64,000 nt of DNA from JASLDZ01 sp964244065 (GTDB lineage: Bacteria; Pseudomonadota; Alphaproteobacteria; Caulobacterales; Caulobacteraceae): NCBI GenBank assembly GCA_964244065.1, contig CAXTHH010000009.1, positions 5,895 through 69,894 on the forward strand, given 5' to 3'. A program made the position numbers and the translations under genes. The notes beneath the pieces were generated by a model. The model was not told the DNA's origin. It made no database searches and saw only the letters and a list, made by a program, of their open reading frames with translations. This document shows positions 26,893 to 35,432 of this stretch, piece by piece; within the stretch, counting starts at the first letter, position 1; the number at the start of each line of letters is the position of its first letter.

Positions 26893-29298
26893 TCAGCTCC
26901 GCAGCGTCGCGCCGAGCCTGGCGGCGGCGGCCACCACCTTGGCGCTCACCGCCTCGATGTCGGCGTCGGTCAGCGTGCGCTCGCGGGGCTGGAGCCGGAC
27001 CTCCAACGCGACGCTCTTGGCGCCCTCCGGCACGCCAGGGCCGCGGTAGACGTCGAACACGCGCGCCTCGGCGATCAGCGCCTTGTCGGCTCCCGCCGCG
27101 GCGCGGACCAGCTCGCCCGCCGCCCGGCCCTCCTCCACCACGAAGGCGAAGTCGCGGGTCACGGGCTGGAGCGCGGGCAGATCCACCGCCGGCCGCGTCT
27201 TCACCGCGCGGCGCTTGGGCTCGGGAAGAGCGTCCAGCCGCAGCTCGAAGGCGTACAGCGGCCCGGGTGCGTCCAGCGCCTTGAGCACCGACGGGTGCAG
27301 GGCGCCGAACTCGGCCAGCACCGCCTTGGGCCCGAGCTGCAGCCGCGCCGACTGCGCCGGGTGCCACCAGGGCGAGGCGGCCCCCTGCACCGTCTGCAGC
27401 GAGCCCACCGGCGCGCCCAGCGTCTCCAGCAACGCCAACAGGTCCCCCTTGACCTCGAACAGGGGACTGCGCGCGTCGCCCTGCCAGTCCCGCGGCGCGC
27501 CAGGGGCGAGCAGCGCGGTGGCGACCGTCGACTGGTCCTGCGGGCGGTCGCCGGCGAACACCGGGCCGATCTCGAACAGCGCCACCTCCGGCCGGCCACG
27601 GGCGGCGTTGCGCGCGGCCGCCTCGATCAGCCCCGGCAGGGCGGAGGGCCGCATGCAGTCCAGCTCCGCAGCGATCGGATTGGCGAGCACCAGCGCCGGC
27701 GCCCCCCCGCCGAACAGCTCGGCGTTCCGCCGGCTGGTGAACGACCAGCCGACCGTCTCGGCGTAGCCGGCCGCCGCCAGCGCGCGCCGGGCGGTGCGCA
27801 CTCGGGCCTGCCGCGGGCTGAGCACGCCGTGGACGGGGGAGCCCAGGTGCGGCAGCGGTGTGGCGGGCAGGGCGGCCAGGCCCTCGATCCGCGCCACCTC
27901 CTCGACGAGATCGGCCGGTCCCTCCACGTCGCGCCGCCAGGTGGGCGGCGTCACCGCCCAGCGCGCCCCGTCGCCGGACACGGCGAAGCCGAGCGCCTCC
28001 AGGATCGAGGCGATGCGCGTGGGCGCGACCTCCAGCCCGGTGAGCCGGCGCACCTCGTGCGGATCGAAGCTCACGGCGACCGGCGGGGCGGGCAGCTCGC
28101 CCGCCTCGGTGACCTCGGACGGCTCCCCGCCGCACAGCTCCAGGATCATGGCCGTGGCCAGCTCCAGCCCCTCGCGGACGAAGCCGGTGTCGACGCCCCG
28201 GGCGAAGCGGTACTGCGCGTCGCTGAACAGGCTCAGCGCGCGCCCGGTCTCCGCCACGCCGGTGGGCTCGAAATACGCCGCCTCGATGAACACGTCCGTC
28301 GTCGCCTCGGAGCAGCCGGTGGACATGCCGCCCATCACGCCGCCGAGGTCGATGGGCCGCTCTCCTGCGGCGTCCGCGATCACGCACATGGACGGATGGA
28401 GCTCGTAGGTCTTCCCGTCCAGCGCGATCAGGTGCTCGTCGCCGGCAGGCCCATGCTGGCCGTGGCGCACCACCAGCCGGTCGCCCACCAGCAGGTTGGC
28501 GTCATAGACGTGCAGCGGCCGGGCGCGGTCCAGGCTCAGGAAGTTGGTCACGTCCACCAGGGCGTTGATCGGGCGCAGGCCCACCGAGCGCAGCCGCGCC
28601 TGCAGCCAGGCGGGGGAGGGGCCGTTGCGCACGCCGCGGATCAGCCGGCCGGCCACGTAAGGGCACAGCTCTCGCGCGGCGATCTCCCAGCGGATCCGCG
28701 AGGGGAAGCGGCCAGCCTCGACGGGCGTGGGCCGGGGCTTCAGCGTTCCGGCGCCGGCGGCGGCTAGATCGCGGGCGATGCCGCGCACGCCCAGCCAGTC
28801 CGGCCGGTTGGGCGTCACCTCGAAGTCGATCACCGGCTCGGCGTCGAACGCCCGTGCGGCGCCCACGCCCACGGCGAGCTCGTCCGGCAGCTCGACGATC
28901 CCGTCGCTCTCCTCGGCGACCTCCAGCTCCTTGGCCGAGCAGAGCATGCCCATGGAGACCACGCCGCGGACCGGCTTCTCCACCAACGTGACGCCCAGCC
29001 CCGGCACGTGGGCGCCGATGGGGGCGTAGATGGTGGTCAGCCCCGCCCTGGCGTTGGGCGCGCCGCAGACGATCTCCTTCATCCCGTCGCGGGTCTCCAC
29101 CTGGCAGACCTGCAGCCGGTCGGCGTTGGGGTGCGGCGCGGCCGAGACGATCCTGGCCACCGAGAAGGGCGCGAGCTTCACGCCCGGATCCTCCAGATGC
29201 TCGACCTCCAGGCCGGCCATGGTCATCACCTCGGCCAGCTCGGAGGCGGTGAGCGACGTCTCGAGGTGATCGGCCAGCCAGGCGGGGGTGAACTTCAT
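26893..29298 (-). CDS. pheT: Phenylalanyl-tRNA synthetase beta subunit
   Basis: The 801-residue beta subunit has all domains: the N-terminal tRNA-binding EMAP-like domain (PHPNADRLQVCQVE, IVCGAPNARAG), B3/B4 editing and B5 regions (PNRPDWLGVRGIARDLAA, LVDVTNFLSL, RPLHVYDA), the catalytic-like core, and the C-terminal FDX-ACB domain (PALQPVTRDFAFVV, LQPRERTLTDADI). It forms an alpha2-beta2 enzyme with PheS. Unlike the usual pheST operon, a gene on the opposite strand lies between the two. Confidence 0.97.
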   Translation of the reverse strand: MKFTPAWLADHLETSLTASELAEVMTMAGLEVEHLEDPGVKLAPFSVARIVSAAPHPNADRLQVCQVETRDGMKEIVCGAPNARAGLTTIYAPIGAHVPGLGVTLVEKPVRGVVSMGMLCSAKELEVAEESDGIVELPDELAVGVGAARAFDAEPVIDFEVTPNRPDWLGVRGIARDLAAAGAGTLKPRPTPVEAGRFPSRIRWEIAARELCPYVAGRLIRGVRNGPSPAWLQARLRSVGLRPINALVDVTNFLSLDRARPLHVYDANLLVGDRLVVRHGQHGPAGDEHLIALDGKTYELHPSMCVIADAAGERPIDLGGVMGGMSTGCSEATTDVFIEAAYFEPTGVAETGRALSLFSDAQYRFARGVDTGFVREGLELATAMILELCGGEPSEVTEAGELPAPPVAVSFDPHEVRRLTGLEVAPTRIASILEALGFAVSGDGARWAVTPPTWRRDVEGPADLVEEVARIEGLAALPATPLPHLGSPVHGVLSPRQARVRTARRALAAAGYAETVGWSFTSRRNAELFGGGAPALVLANPIAAELDCMRPSALPGLIEAAARNAARGRPEVALFEIGPVFAGDRPQDQSTVATALLAPGAPRDWQGDARSPLFEVKGDLLALLETLGAPVGSLQTVQGAASPWWHPAQSARLQLGPKAVLAEFGALHPSVLKALDAPGPLYAFELRLDALPEPKRRAVKTRPAVDLPALQPVTRDFAFVVEEGRAAGELVRAAAGADKALIAEARVFDVYRGPGVPEGAKSVALEVRLQPRERTLTDADIEAVSAKVVAAAARLGATLRS

Positions 29299-29414
29299 GC
29301 GCGCGGGCGTAGGCGATCCCGCCCGCCGCCGTCCAGCCGTCTGAGCTGAAAGCCGGCTGGTCGGGCTTGCGACGCGGGGCCGGGAATGTTCAGCTTGGCC
29401 TCGACGAGGATCGC

Positions 29415-29882
29415 ATGCGCCGCTCTCCGCCCGCCGCCCTGACCGCGGCCCTGGCCCTGACCACGCCCGCGCTGGCCGCGCCGCCGCCGGCCGCCTCGCC
29501 GTTCAAGCCGGGCAAGTGGGACATCGCCGTCACCATCGACAAGGTCCAGATGTCGGGCGGCATGGGCGCGGCCGTCGCCGGTGCGCTCAAGGGCAAGACC
29601 ACGCATGTGGCGCACTGCCTGACCGCGGCGGAGGCGGCCAAGGGCGCCAACGAGATGCTCTCGGGCAAGAGCGGCTGCACCATGCCCAGGCGCGTGATGG
29701 CGGGCGGGCGCCTCTCGGGCGAGATCGTCTGCCACAACGGCCCGAGCACCTCGAGGATGGCGCAGGACGGCGCCTACACGCCCACAAGCTTCAGGATCAG
29801 AAGCCGCGCCGTGGAGAGCGGGGGCGCCATGCCCATGACCCTGGACATGACCCACGTGGGCGCCCGCGTGGGCGACTGCTGA
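29415..29882 (+). CDS. DUF3617 family exported protein
   Basis: This 155-residue protein begins at ATG 29415 with a signal peptide (RRSPPAALTAALALTTPALAAPP). The mature part has the DUF3617 pattern: FKPGKWDIAVTIDKVQM, a first Cys in AHCLTAAEAA, then SGCTMP, EIVCHNG and a final GDC, so four cysteines could form two disulfides. Function is unknown. It sits between pheS and pheT on the opposite strand. Confidence 0.8.
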   Translation: MRRSPPAALTAALALTTPALAAPPPAASPFKPGKWDIAVTIDKVQMSGGMGAAVAGALKGKTTHVAHCLTAAEAAKGANEMLSGKSGCTMPRRVMAGGRLSGEIVCHNGPSTSRMAQDGAYTPTSFRIRSRAVESGGAMPMTLDMTHVGARVGDC

Positions 29883-29895
29883 GGCGCGGTCGCCC

Positions 29896-30969
29896 TCAGC
29901 TCAGCCCGGCGGCGGCGGTCGGCGTCTGGAACGGCGAGAAGCCGTAGTGGTCCAGCCAGCGGGCGTCGCTGGCGAACAGGTCGCGCAGGTCGGGCATGCC
30001 GTACTTGAGCATGCCCAGGCGGTCGACGCCGAAGCCGAAGGCGAAGCCGGTCCACTCGGCCGGGTCGAGGCCGCAGTTGCGCAGCACTTTCGGATGGACC
30101 ATGCCGCAGCCCACCACCTCCAGCCAGTCCGTCCCCGTGCCGATGCGCAGCTCGCCGCCGGAGCGGTCGCACTGCACGTCCATCTCCGCCGAGGGCTCGG
30201 TGAAGGGGAAGTGGTGCGGGCGGAAGCGCGTGGTCACCGTGTCCGTCTCGAAGAAGCGGCGCACGAACTCGCCCAGCGTCCACTTCAGGTGGCCCATGTG
30301 GACGCCGCGGTCGATCACCAGGCCCTCCAGCTGGTGGAACATCGGCGTGTGGGTGGCGTCCGAGTCTTTCCGGTAGGTGCGGCCGGGGGCGACGATGCGG
30401 ATCGGCGGCGCCTGGCCCATCATGGTGCGCACCTGCACGGGGCTGGTGTGCGTGCGCAGCACCTTGCGCTCGCCGTCCGGGCCCGGGGCCAAGAAGAAGG
30501 TGTCGTGCGTCTCTCGCGCCGGGTGCTTGGGCGGGAAGTTCAGGGCCGTGAAGTTGTGGAAGTCGTCCTCGATGTCGGGGCCCTCGGCCACCGCGAACCC
30601 CATCTCGGCGAAGATGGCCACCATCTCGTCCATCACCTGCAGGGTGGGGTGGACCGAGCCGCGGCGGCGGGCGGGGGCGGGCAGGGTCAGGTCCACCCGG
30701 TCGGTGGCGAGCCGGGCCTCCAGCGCCTCGGCCTCCAGCGCCTCACGCCGGGCGGCGAGGGCGGCGGCCACCCGGTCGCGCAGGCCGTTCACCCGCGGCC
30801 CCTGCACGCGGCGTTCGTCGGGCGGGAGCGCGCCCATGCCCTTCAGCAGCGCGGAGACCGAGCCCGCCTTGCCCAGCGCGCCCACCCGCACGGCCTCCAG
30901 CGCGGCGAGGTCGGGCGCGGACACGGCGGCGGCGAGGAGCTCGGTCTCGAGCGCGGCGAGGTCGGTCAT
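29896..30969 (-). CDS. pheS: Phenylalanyl-tRNA synthetase alpha subunit
   Basis: The 357-residue class II subunit starts with the coiled-coil N-terminus (LETELLAAAVSAPDLAALEAV) and has the catalytic signature segments GSVHPTLQVMDEMVAIFAEMGF, DDFHNFTALNFPPKHPAR, RTHTSPVQVRTM, FHQLEGLVID and the motif 3 region GFAFGFGVDRLGMLKYG. Its 3' end faces the DUF3617 gene, 13 bp away. Confidence 0.97.
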   Translation of the reverse strand: MTDLAALETELLAAAVSAPDLAALEAVRVGALGKAGSVSALLKGMGALPPDERRVQGPRVNGLRDRVAAALAARREALEAEALEARLATDRVDLTLPAPARRRGSVHPTLQVMDEMVAIFAEMGFAVAEGPDIEDDFHNFTALNFPPKHPARETHDTFFLAPGPDGERKVLRTHTSPVQVRTMMGQAPPIRIVAPGRTYRKDSDATHTPMFHQLEGLVIDRGVHMGHLKWTLGEFVRRFFETDTVTTRFRPHHFPFTEPSAEMDVQCDRSGGELRIGTGTDWLEVVGCGMVHPKVLRNCGLDPAEWTGFAFGFGVDRLGMLKYGMPDLRDLFASDARWLDHYGFSPFQTPTAAAGLS

Positions 30970-31021
30970 GGATCCGACGGCTTACCCGCGGAGAACGGCC
31001 GCGTCACTCGCCAACCCCGTC

Positions 31022-31136
31022 GTGAGCTGACGCTGACGCACAGGCCCTGGGATCGGTCCTCGGCGACAAGGCCGTCCGCGGCGACGCTCGACCGCGTCGC
31101 CTCCGGGCTCGACATCCCGATCCACGCCACGTCGGG
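31022..31136 (+). other. Possible XRE-type HTH remnant
   Basis: A reading of this gap gives SATRPSAATLDRVASGLDIPIHA, which looks like the last two helices of an XRE repressor domain (typically 'PSLATLERIAAALGVPL'). No upstream helices are recognisable, and no start codon fits. It may be debris at a rearrangement boundary or chance similarity. Confidence 0.2.
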
Positions 31137-32474
31137 TCAGAGCGGAGGTCGATCCGGGCCTCGACGTGCGACGAGGCCGAACGAGGTGCTGACGAAGCTC
31201 TGCAGGAGCAGCTTGAGGTGAGGGTCGGTGGAGTAGGGCGGCGCGTCGATGTGACGATCGGCCGGCCGCCCGCCCAGGTCGTAGTTGATCGGCGAAACGT
31301 CATGCCCCTCGGAGCGCAGCTCCGACGCGAGCCGCTCCATGTCCTTGCGCCGGAACAGGACGACGGGTCCGTTCGCTAGGGTGCGGTCGTCGGAAGACAG
31401 GTTCAGTTCGGTGGTGTGCACGGCGACTCCGCCCGGCCGCAGGCATTTCAGCGACTCGCGGAAGAAGCGCAGACCGGCGTCGATGGAGCCGAGATGTTCG
31501 AATGCGCAGGCCGACCAGCAGAAGTCGAAGCCCCGCAGGTCGGCCGGGATGTCGTTCATGTCGACCGGACGGTAGGTGACGTGTCGATCCAAGGCGGCCC
31601 TGTCGCAGAGCTCGGAGAAATGGAGCTGATCGACGCCGTCGCTGTGCTGGCCGCTCAAGGCCCAGAGTTCGGCCGCCCTGCGGTCGGCGGGAAGATCCGT
31701 GGCCTCGATGTCCAAGCCCATCGCGGCGAACAGCGACGGGAGCCGCTCCTCGCCGACGCCAAAGCCAAGGCCCTTGAACCCGGGCTGCAGCATGCCCCGG
31801 GTGCGCAGAACCTGAAGTATGTAGACGAATTCCCACAGCTTGCGGTGGCGTCGCTTTCGAACGCGAAGCGCCTTCACCCACGCGTCGAACTCGGGTTCGT
31901 CGAATTGCGCCGCGGTGCATGACTGCGACGTCGGCGTCCTCAGCGTCGCCGCCCGGTCGCGGACCAGCCCTGCGTCTGCTGAGGACCCGGTCGGCGCCGG
32001 CCGTTTCCGGGGCGGCGCAGCACGCGTGAAGATGGCGCGGCTGGCCCGGCGCAGGCTCGCCCGATCCGCCTGCAGCGCGTCCACCTTGACGCTCAGCGCG
32101 GCGGCGGCCGCGTCCGTCCAGCCGAGCACGTGCCCGTGCAGGGCGAACGCGCGCCCCAGCTCGCCCTCGAAGCGCAGGCTGTGTCGCCCTCCACGTCGGA
32201 TCAGATCTTCGAGGGGCTGCTCGACGACGGCGACGATCTCCGCAGGCGTGCCATCGTCGGCGTGACGCTTCAGCTCGAGCCGGAGGCGCCCCGCGCTCGC
32301 CGCCAGGCCCTGGAACCTGAGCCGCAACGTCCGTTCCCCCTCGGCGGCGAAGACGTAGGGCGTGTGAAAGGCGTAGCCGTCGATTGCAGCCAAGCTCCCG
32401 GGCGCAGGGCCGAGGCCGCGGATGACGCTGGCCATCTCGGGGAAGTAGCCGAAGGGGTCGAGGTGGGACGGCAT
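31137..32474 (-). CDS. SAM-dependent methyltransferase with extra N-terminal domain
   Basis: ATG 32474 gives 445 residues. The C-terminal half is a class I methyltransferase: KGLGFGVGEERLPSLFAAMG (motif I), DIEATD (acidic residue), DFCWSACAFEHLGSIDAG, and ESLKCLRPGGVAVHTTEL (post-motif). The N-terminal 150 residues (IDGYAFHTPYVFAAEGERTLRLRFQGLA) look beta-rich and are unassigned. It is divergent from the multi-domain glycosyltransferase, which suggests a role in glycan methylation or end-capping (inference). The frame upstream of 32474 is probably untranslated. Confidence 0.75.
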   Translation of the reverse strand: MPSHLDPFGYFPEMASVIRGLGPAPGSLAAIDGYAFHTPYVFAAEGERTLRLRFQGLAASAGRLRLELKRHADDGTPAEIVAVVEQPLEDLIRRGGRHSLRFEGELGRAFALHGHVLGWTDAAAAALSVKVDALQADRASLRRASRAIFTRAAPPRKRPAPTGSSADAGLVRDRAATLRTPTSQSCTAAQFDEPEFDAWVKALRVRKRRHRKLWEFVYILQVLRTRGMLQPGFKGLGFGVGEERLPSLFAAMGLDIEATDLPADRRAAELWALSGQHSDGVDQLHFSELCDRAALDRHVTYRPVDMNDIPADLRGFDFCWSACAFEHLGSIDAGLRFFRESLKCLRPGGVAVHTTELNLSSDDRTLANGPVVLFRRKDMERLASELRSEGHDVSPINYDLGGRPADRHIDAPPYSTDPHLKLLLQSFVSTSFGLVARRGPDRPPL

Positions 32475-32780
32475 CTCGAAGGGTCGCCTTGTTCGCAATC
32501 GACGGTGAATCGCGCTGCCGAACCGCCAACGCCCAGCGCGGCTTTGCTCACCCGCATGTCGGCCGCGCACGGTGGAGGGACGGAGGAGGCCATCGCAGGT
32601 CGAACCGAACACCTGCACCTCCGCCACCGGACCGTCCAGACGCTTCCGCGATCGGACGAGCGCGGGCTGCACGGGCGGAGGTCAGCCGCTTGGCGGCGCT
32701 TCGGGGCTCAAGAGGCGGCCGAGGACTGCCGTCGGCCCCGCTCGCCTGCTATCCAGCCCAACGCCCTACGACGCGAGCGC
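32475..32780. other. Divergent intergenic region
   Basis: These 306 bp separate the divergent methyltransferase and glycosyltransferase genes and should carry both promoters. No strong -35/-10 pair or palindrome stands out. The glycosyltransferase frame is open through it, but the translation (SAVNRAAEPPTPSAALL and similar) is not protein-like. Confidence 0.5.
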
Positions 32781-35432
32781 ATGCCCCCGAACGTCTCCTC
32801 CTTCGCCCCTCTGGCCGACTACGACCTCGTCCAGCTGCATCGACTCCTGCTCGGCCGCGACCCCGCGTCCGACGCCGAACTGGCTTCGCGGCGAGGGCGA
32901 CGTCTCGACGACCTCGTGCGCGAGTACGTCGGCTCGTCGGAGTTCCGGCTGAACCTGCAAGCCCCGTTGGCCCAAGGGCGCCTGCCATCCACGCCCTCAC
33001 AGCGCCTCCCGGCCGCAGGTGCGGCGGCCTGGGCGGCGGTCACGCTTCCTCTCGACCCCGCGGTGCGATCGCGTCTCGCAGGGCTCCGGACCTGGCCGGA
33101 CCTCTACGCGGCCCTGTTCAGCGACGGGGATTTCCGGCGCGAGATCGAGGGTGTGAACCCCTCGGCCGCTTCCGACGCCTTCGCGGAGAGCTGTCGAGCC
33201 ATGGCGGAACGGCTGGCCGGCCGCGCGCTGCTGGGCGGCGTCGATCGGTTCGCCGGGGACGAGGTGGTGGGCTGGGCGCTCGACCGCCTCCGTCCCGAGA
33301 CGCCCATGGATGTCGAGCTCTGGGTGGACGATCGACCCGCCGCTCGAACGCGCACGCGTCTGTTCCGCCGCGACCTGCAGGACGCGATGGGCGGCAGCGG
33401 CTGTTACGGCTTCCATTTCGGGGAGGCCGAAGGAAGCGCGCCTCGGCTGCTCGTCGGATCGCTGTTCGAGGTGCGTGACGCCCACTCAGGCGTCGTCCTC
33501 GCCGCCCACGAGCTGACCACCGACGCGAACGCAGGCCCGGGAGAGGCCGAGAGCGTTCGCCGAGACCTTGCAAGCCTGCGTGAAGCTTTGGAGCGGCTGC
33601 ATCGGGGCGCGGAGAGGATGGCGCCGTCCGCGGTCTTCACGCTCGACGACTACGCCGGCTGGAGCCGCGCCTACGGCGTCGATACGCCCAGAGCCGAGCG
33701 GATGCGCGCGACGATGTCTTCGCGCTGGGGCGCGGTCACGCGCATCTCCGTGCTCGTCTCCGCGCTGGACGTTCCGCTGGACCACGCGCCCTTGCTCGCC
33801 GACTTGGAACGGCAAGCCGTACCGGGATGGGAGGCGATCCTGCCCGCCGCCCTCCAGCACGTGGAGGAGCTCGCCTCCCTCACGGCGCGGTCGGAGCCTG
33901 AGACCCGGGATCGGACGCACATCGCCGCAAGCGTCGAGGACGCCTTGGAGACGGCTCGCGGCGAGTACGTCCTGCTGCTGCGAGGCGGCGACCGCCTCCC
34001 TCCCGATGCGCTCTTCAACGCCCTGCTCGCCGTGCAGGCGGAGCCGCCTCCGATCCTGCTGTTTGGCGACGACGACCTCTTCGATCCGGAGGAGCCGCCG
34101 GATGCGGGGCGCAGCCGTCCGCGCCTCCGGACGACGTTCGATCCGGACCTGCTGCTGCAGAGGCATGACGCGCTGGGGTCGACCGTGCTGGTGAGGCGGA
34201 AGGAGCTCCTGACGGCTCTCGATCGGGGAGGGTCTCTCGACCCGGAGCGCCGACACGATCTGCAGCTGCGCGTGCTGGAGCACACCGCTCCCGAAAGGGT
34301 CGCCCACATCGGCGGCTTCATCGCGCACCGTCGCAGGACGGCGGGGCGGGGGCCCGGCGAGCGGGGCGCGGCGCCGGAGGGACGCTTGTACGAGGCGGTC
34401 CAGGCTCATCTCGATCGCACGGGCTCGACGGCCCAGGTCAGCCTTGGCGACGACCCCTTCCGGCCCGAGGCACGGCGGGCGCAGCTGCGCATCGTCCATC
34501 CGCTCCGCGAGGGCACGTCGGCGACGGTGATCATCCCGACCCGGGATCGCTGGGACCTGCTAGGTCCCTGCCTGGACAGCCTGGAGCGTGACCGTTCGAC
34601 GAACGCGACGGTGATGGACGTCGTCGTGGTCGACAACGGCAGTCGGGACGAGGAGACGCTCGCCGAGCTGGCCACGCGCGAGCGGGCGGGCGATCTGCGC
34701 GTGATCCGCTCGGAGGGGCCCTTCAACTTCGCGGCGCTGAACAACCTGGCCGCCCGCACGTCCCGGGCGGACCTGCTCGTCATGCTGAACAACGACATCG
34801 AGGTGCTCGTCCCCGGCTGGCTCGACGGCCTGGCGCGACACGCGCTCCGGAGCGAGATCGGGGCGGTGGGGGCGCGCCTGCTCTATGGCGACTTCACGAT
34901 CCAACACGCGGGCGTCGTGACCGGCGGTCTGCACGCGCGCACCGCGCACGAGGGGGTGGGCCAGCCGGCCTCGTCCGGAGGTTACCTCGGCCGGCATGCG
35001 CTCACCCGGCGCGTCACGGCGGTCACCGGCGCCTGTCTGGCGACCCGCCGGACGGTGTGGGAGCGGCTGGGAGGATTGGACGCAGCACGCTTCCCTGTAG
35101 ACGGCAACGACATCGACTATTGCCTGCGCGCCTGGAAGGCCGGGCTGGCGGTGCTCTACACGCCTGACGCCACGCTCCTCCATCACGAGTCCAAGTCGCG
35201 CGGCTTCAACACGCGCAGCCGCTCCGCCCAGGAACGCGGCGCGCGCGAGGCCGAGCGCCTGCTGACGCTCTGGGGCGACCGCCTCCGCGAGGACCCTTGG
35301 TACCCGCCCGCGTTCGACCGCTCGGCTCCGCCGTTCACGCGGCTCACCGCTCCGGTGCGGCGCGCCGACGGCGCGGCGTGGGCGTCTCAGGCGTCGGCTC
35401 AGCCCCTGGCGCGGGACGGGAGCGGGGCATGA
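32781..35432 (+). CDS. Multi-domain glycosyltransferase (GT2) with DUF4214-like N-terminus
   Basis: ATG 32781 gives 883 residues. Residues 1-125 hold a two-part module: LVQLHRLLLGRDPASDAEL...VGSSEF and DLYAALFSDGDFRREIE. About 150-240 is a second module (VGWALDRLRPETPMDVELWVDD). About 314-520 looks like a degenerate GT2 domain that lacks a clear VDDGS motif. About 580-830 is a canonical GT2 (ATVIIPTRDRWDLL, VDNGSRD, MLNNDIEVLVPGWLDG, GNDIDYCLRAW) of the rhamnosyltransferase-like type. The product shares its layout with the protein at 50947-54156. Its stop overlaps the next start (ATGA). Confidence 0.85.
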   Translation: MPPNVSSFAPLADYDLVQLHRLLLGRDPASDAELASRRGRRLDDLVREYVGSSEFRLNLQAPLAQGRLPSTPSQRLPAAGAAAWAAVTLPLDPAVRSRLAGLRTWPDLYAALFSDGDFRREIEGVNPSAASDAFAESCRAMAERLAGRALLGGVDRFAGDEVVGWALDRLRPETPMDVELWVDDRPAARTRTRLFRRDLQDAMGGSGCYGFHFGEAEGSAPRLLVGSLFEVRDAHSGVVLAAHELTTDANAGPGEAESVRRDLASLREALERLHRGAERMAPSAVFTLDDYAGWSRAYGVDTPRAERMRATMSSRWGAVTRISVLVSALDVPLDHAPLLADLERQAVPGWEAILPAALQHVEELASLTARSEPETRDRTHIAASVEDALETARGEYVLLLRGGDRLPPDALFNALLAVQAEPPPILLFGDDDLFDPEEPPDAGRSRPRLRTTFDPDLLLQRHDALGSTVLVRRKELLTALDRGGSLDPERRHDLQLRVLEHTAPERVAHIGGFIAHRRRTAGRGPGERGAAPEGRLYEAVQAHLDRTGSTAQVSLGDDPFRPEARRAQLRIVHPLREGTSATVIIPTRDRWDLLGPCLDSLERDRSTNATVMDVVVVDNGSRDEETLAELATRERAGDLRVIRSEGPFNFAALNNLAARTSRADLLVMLNNDIEVLVPGWLDGLARHALRSEIGAVGARLLYGDFTIQHAGVVTGGLHARTAHEGVGQPASSGGYLGRHALTRRVTAVTGACLATRRTVWERLGGLDAARFPVDGNDIDYCLRAWKAGLAVLYTPDATLLHHESKSRGFNTRSRSAQERGAREAERLLTLWGDRLREDPWYPPAFDRSAPPFTRLTAPVRRADGAAWASQASAQPLARDGSGA

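Noticed and set aside
26102..28387. Fusion protein of pheT-overlapping frame and hydrolase
   Set aside because: The upstream part of that frame lies out of frame over pheT and is low complexity; the hydrolase starts at GTG 26890.
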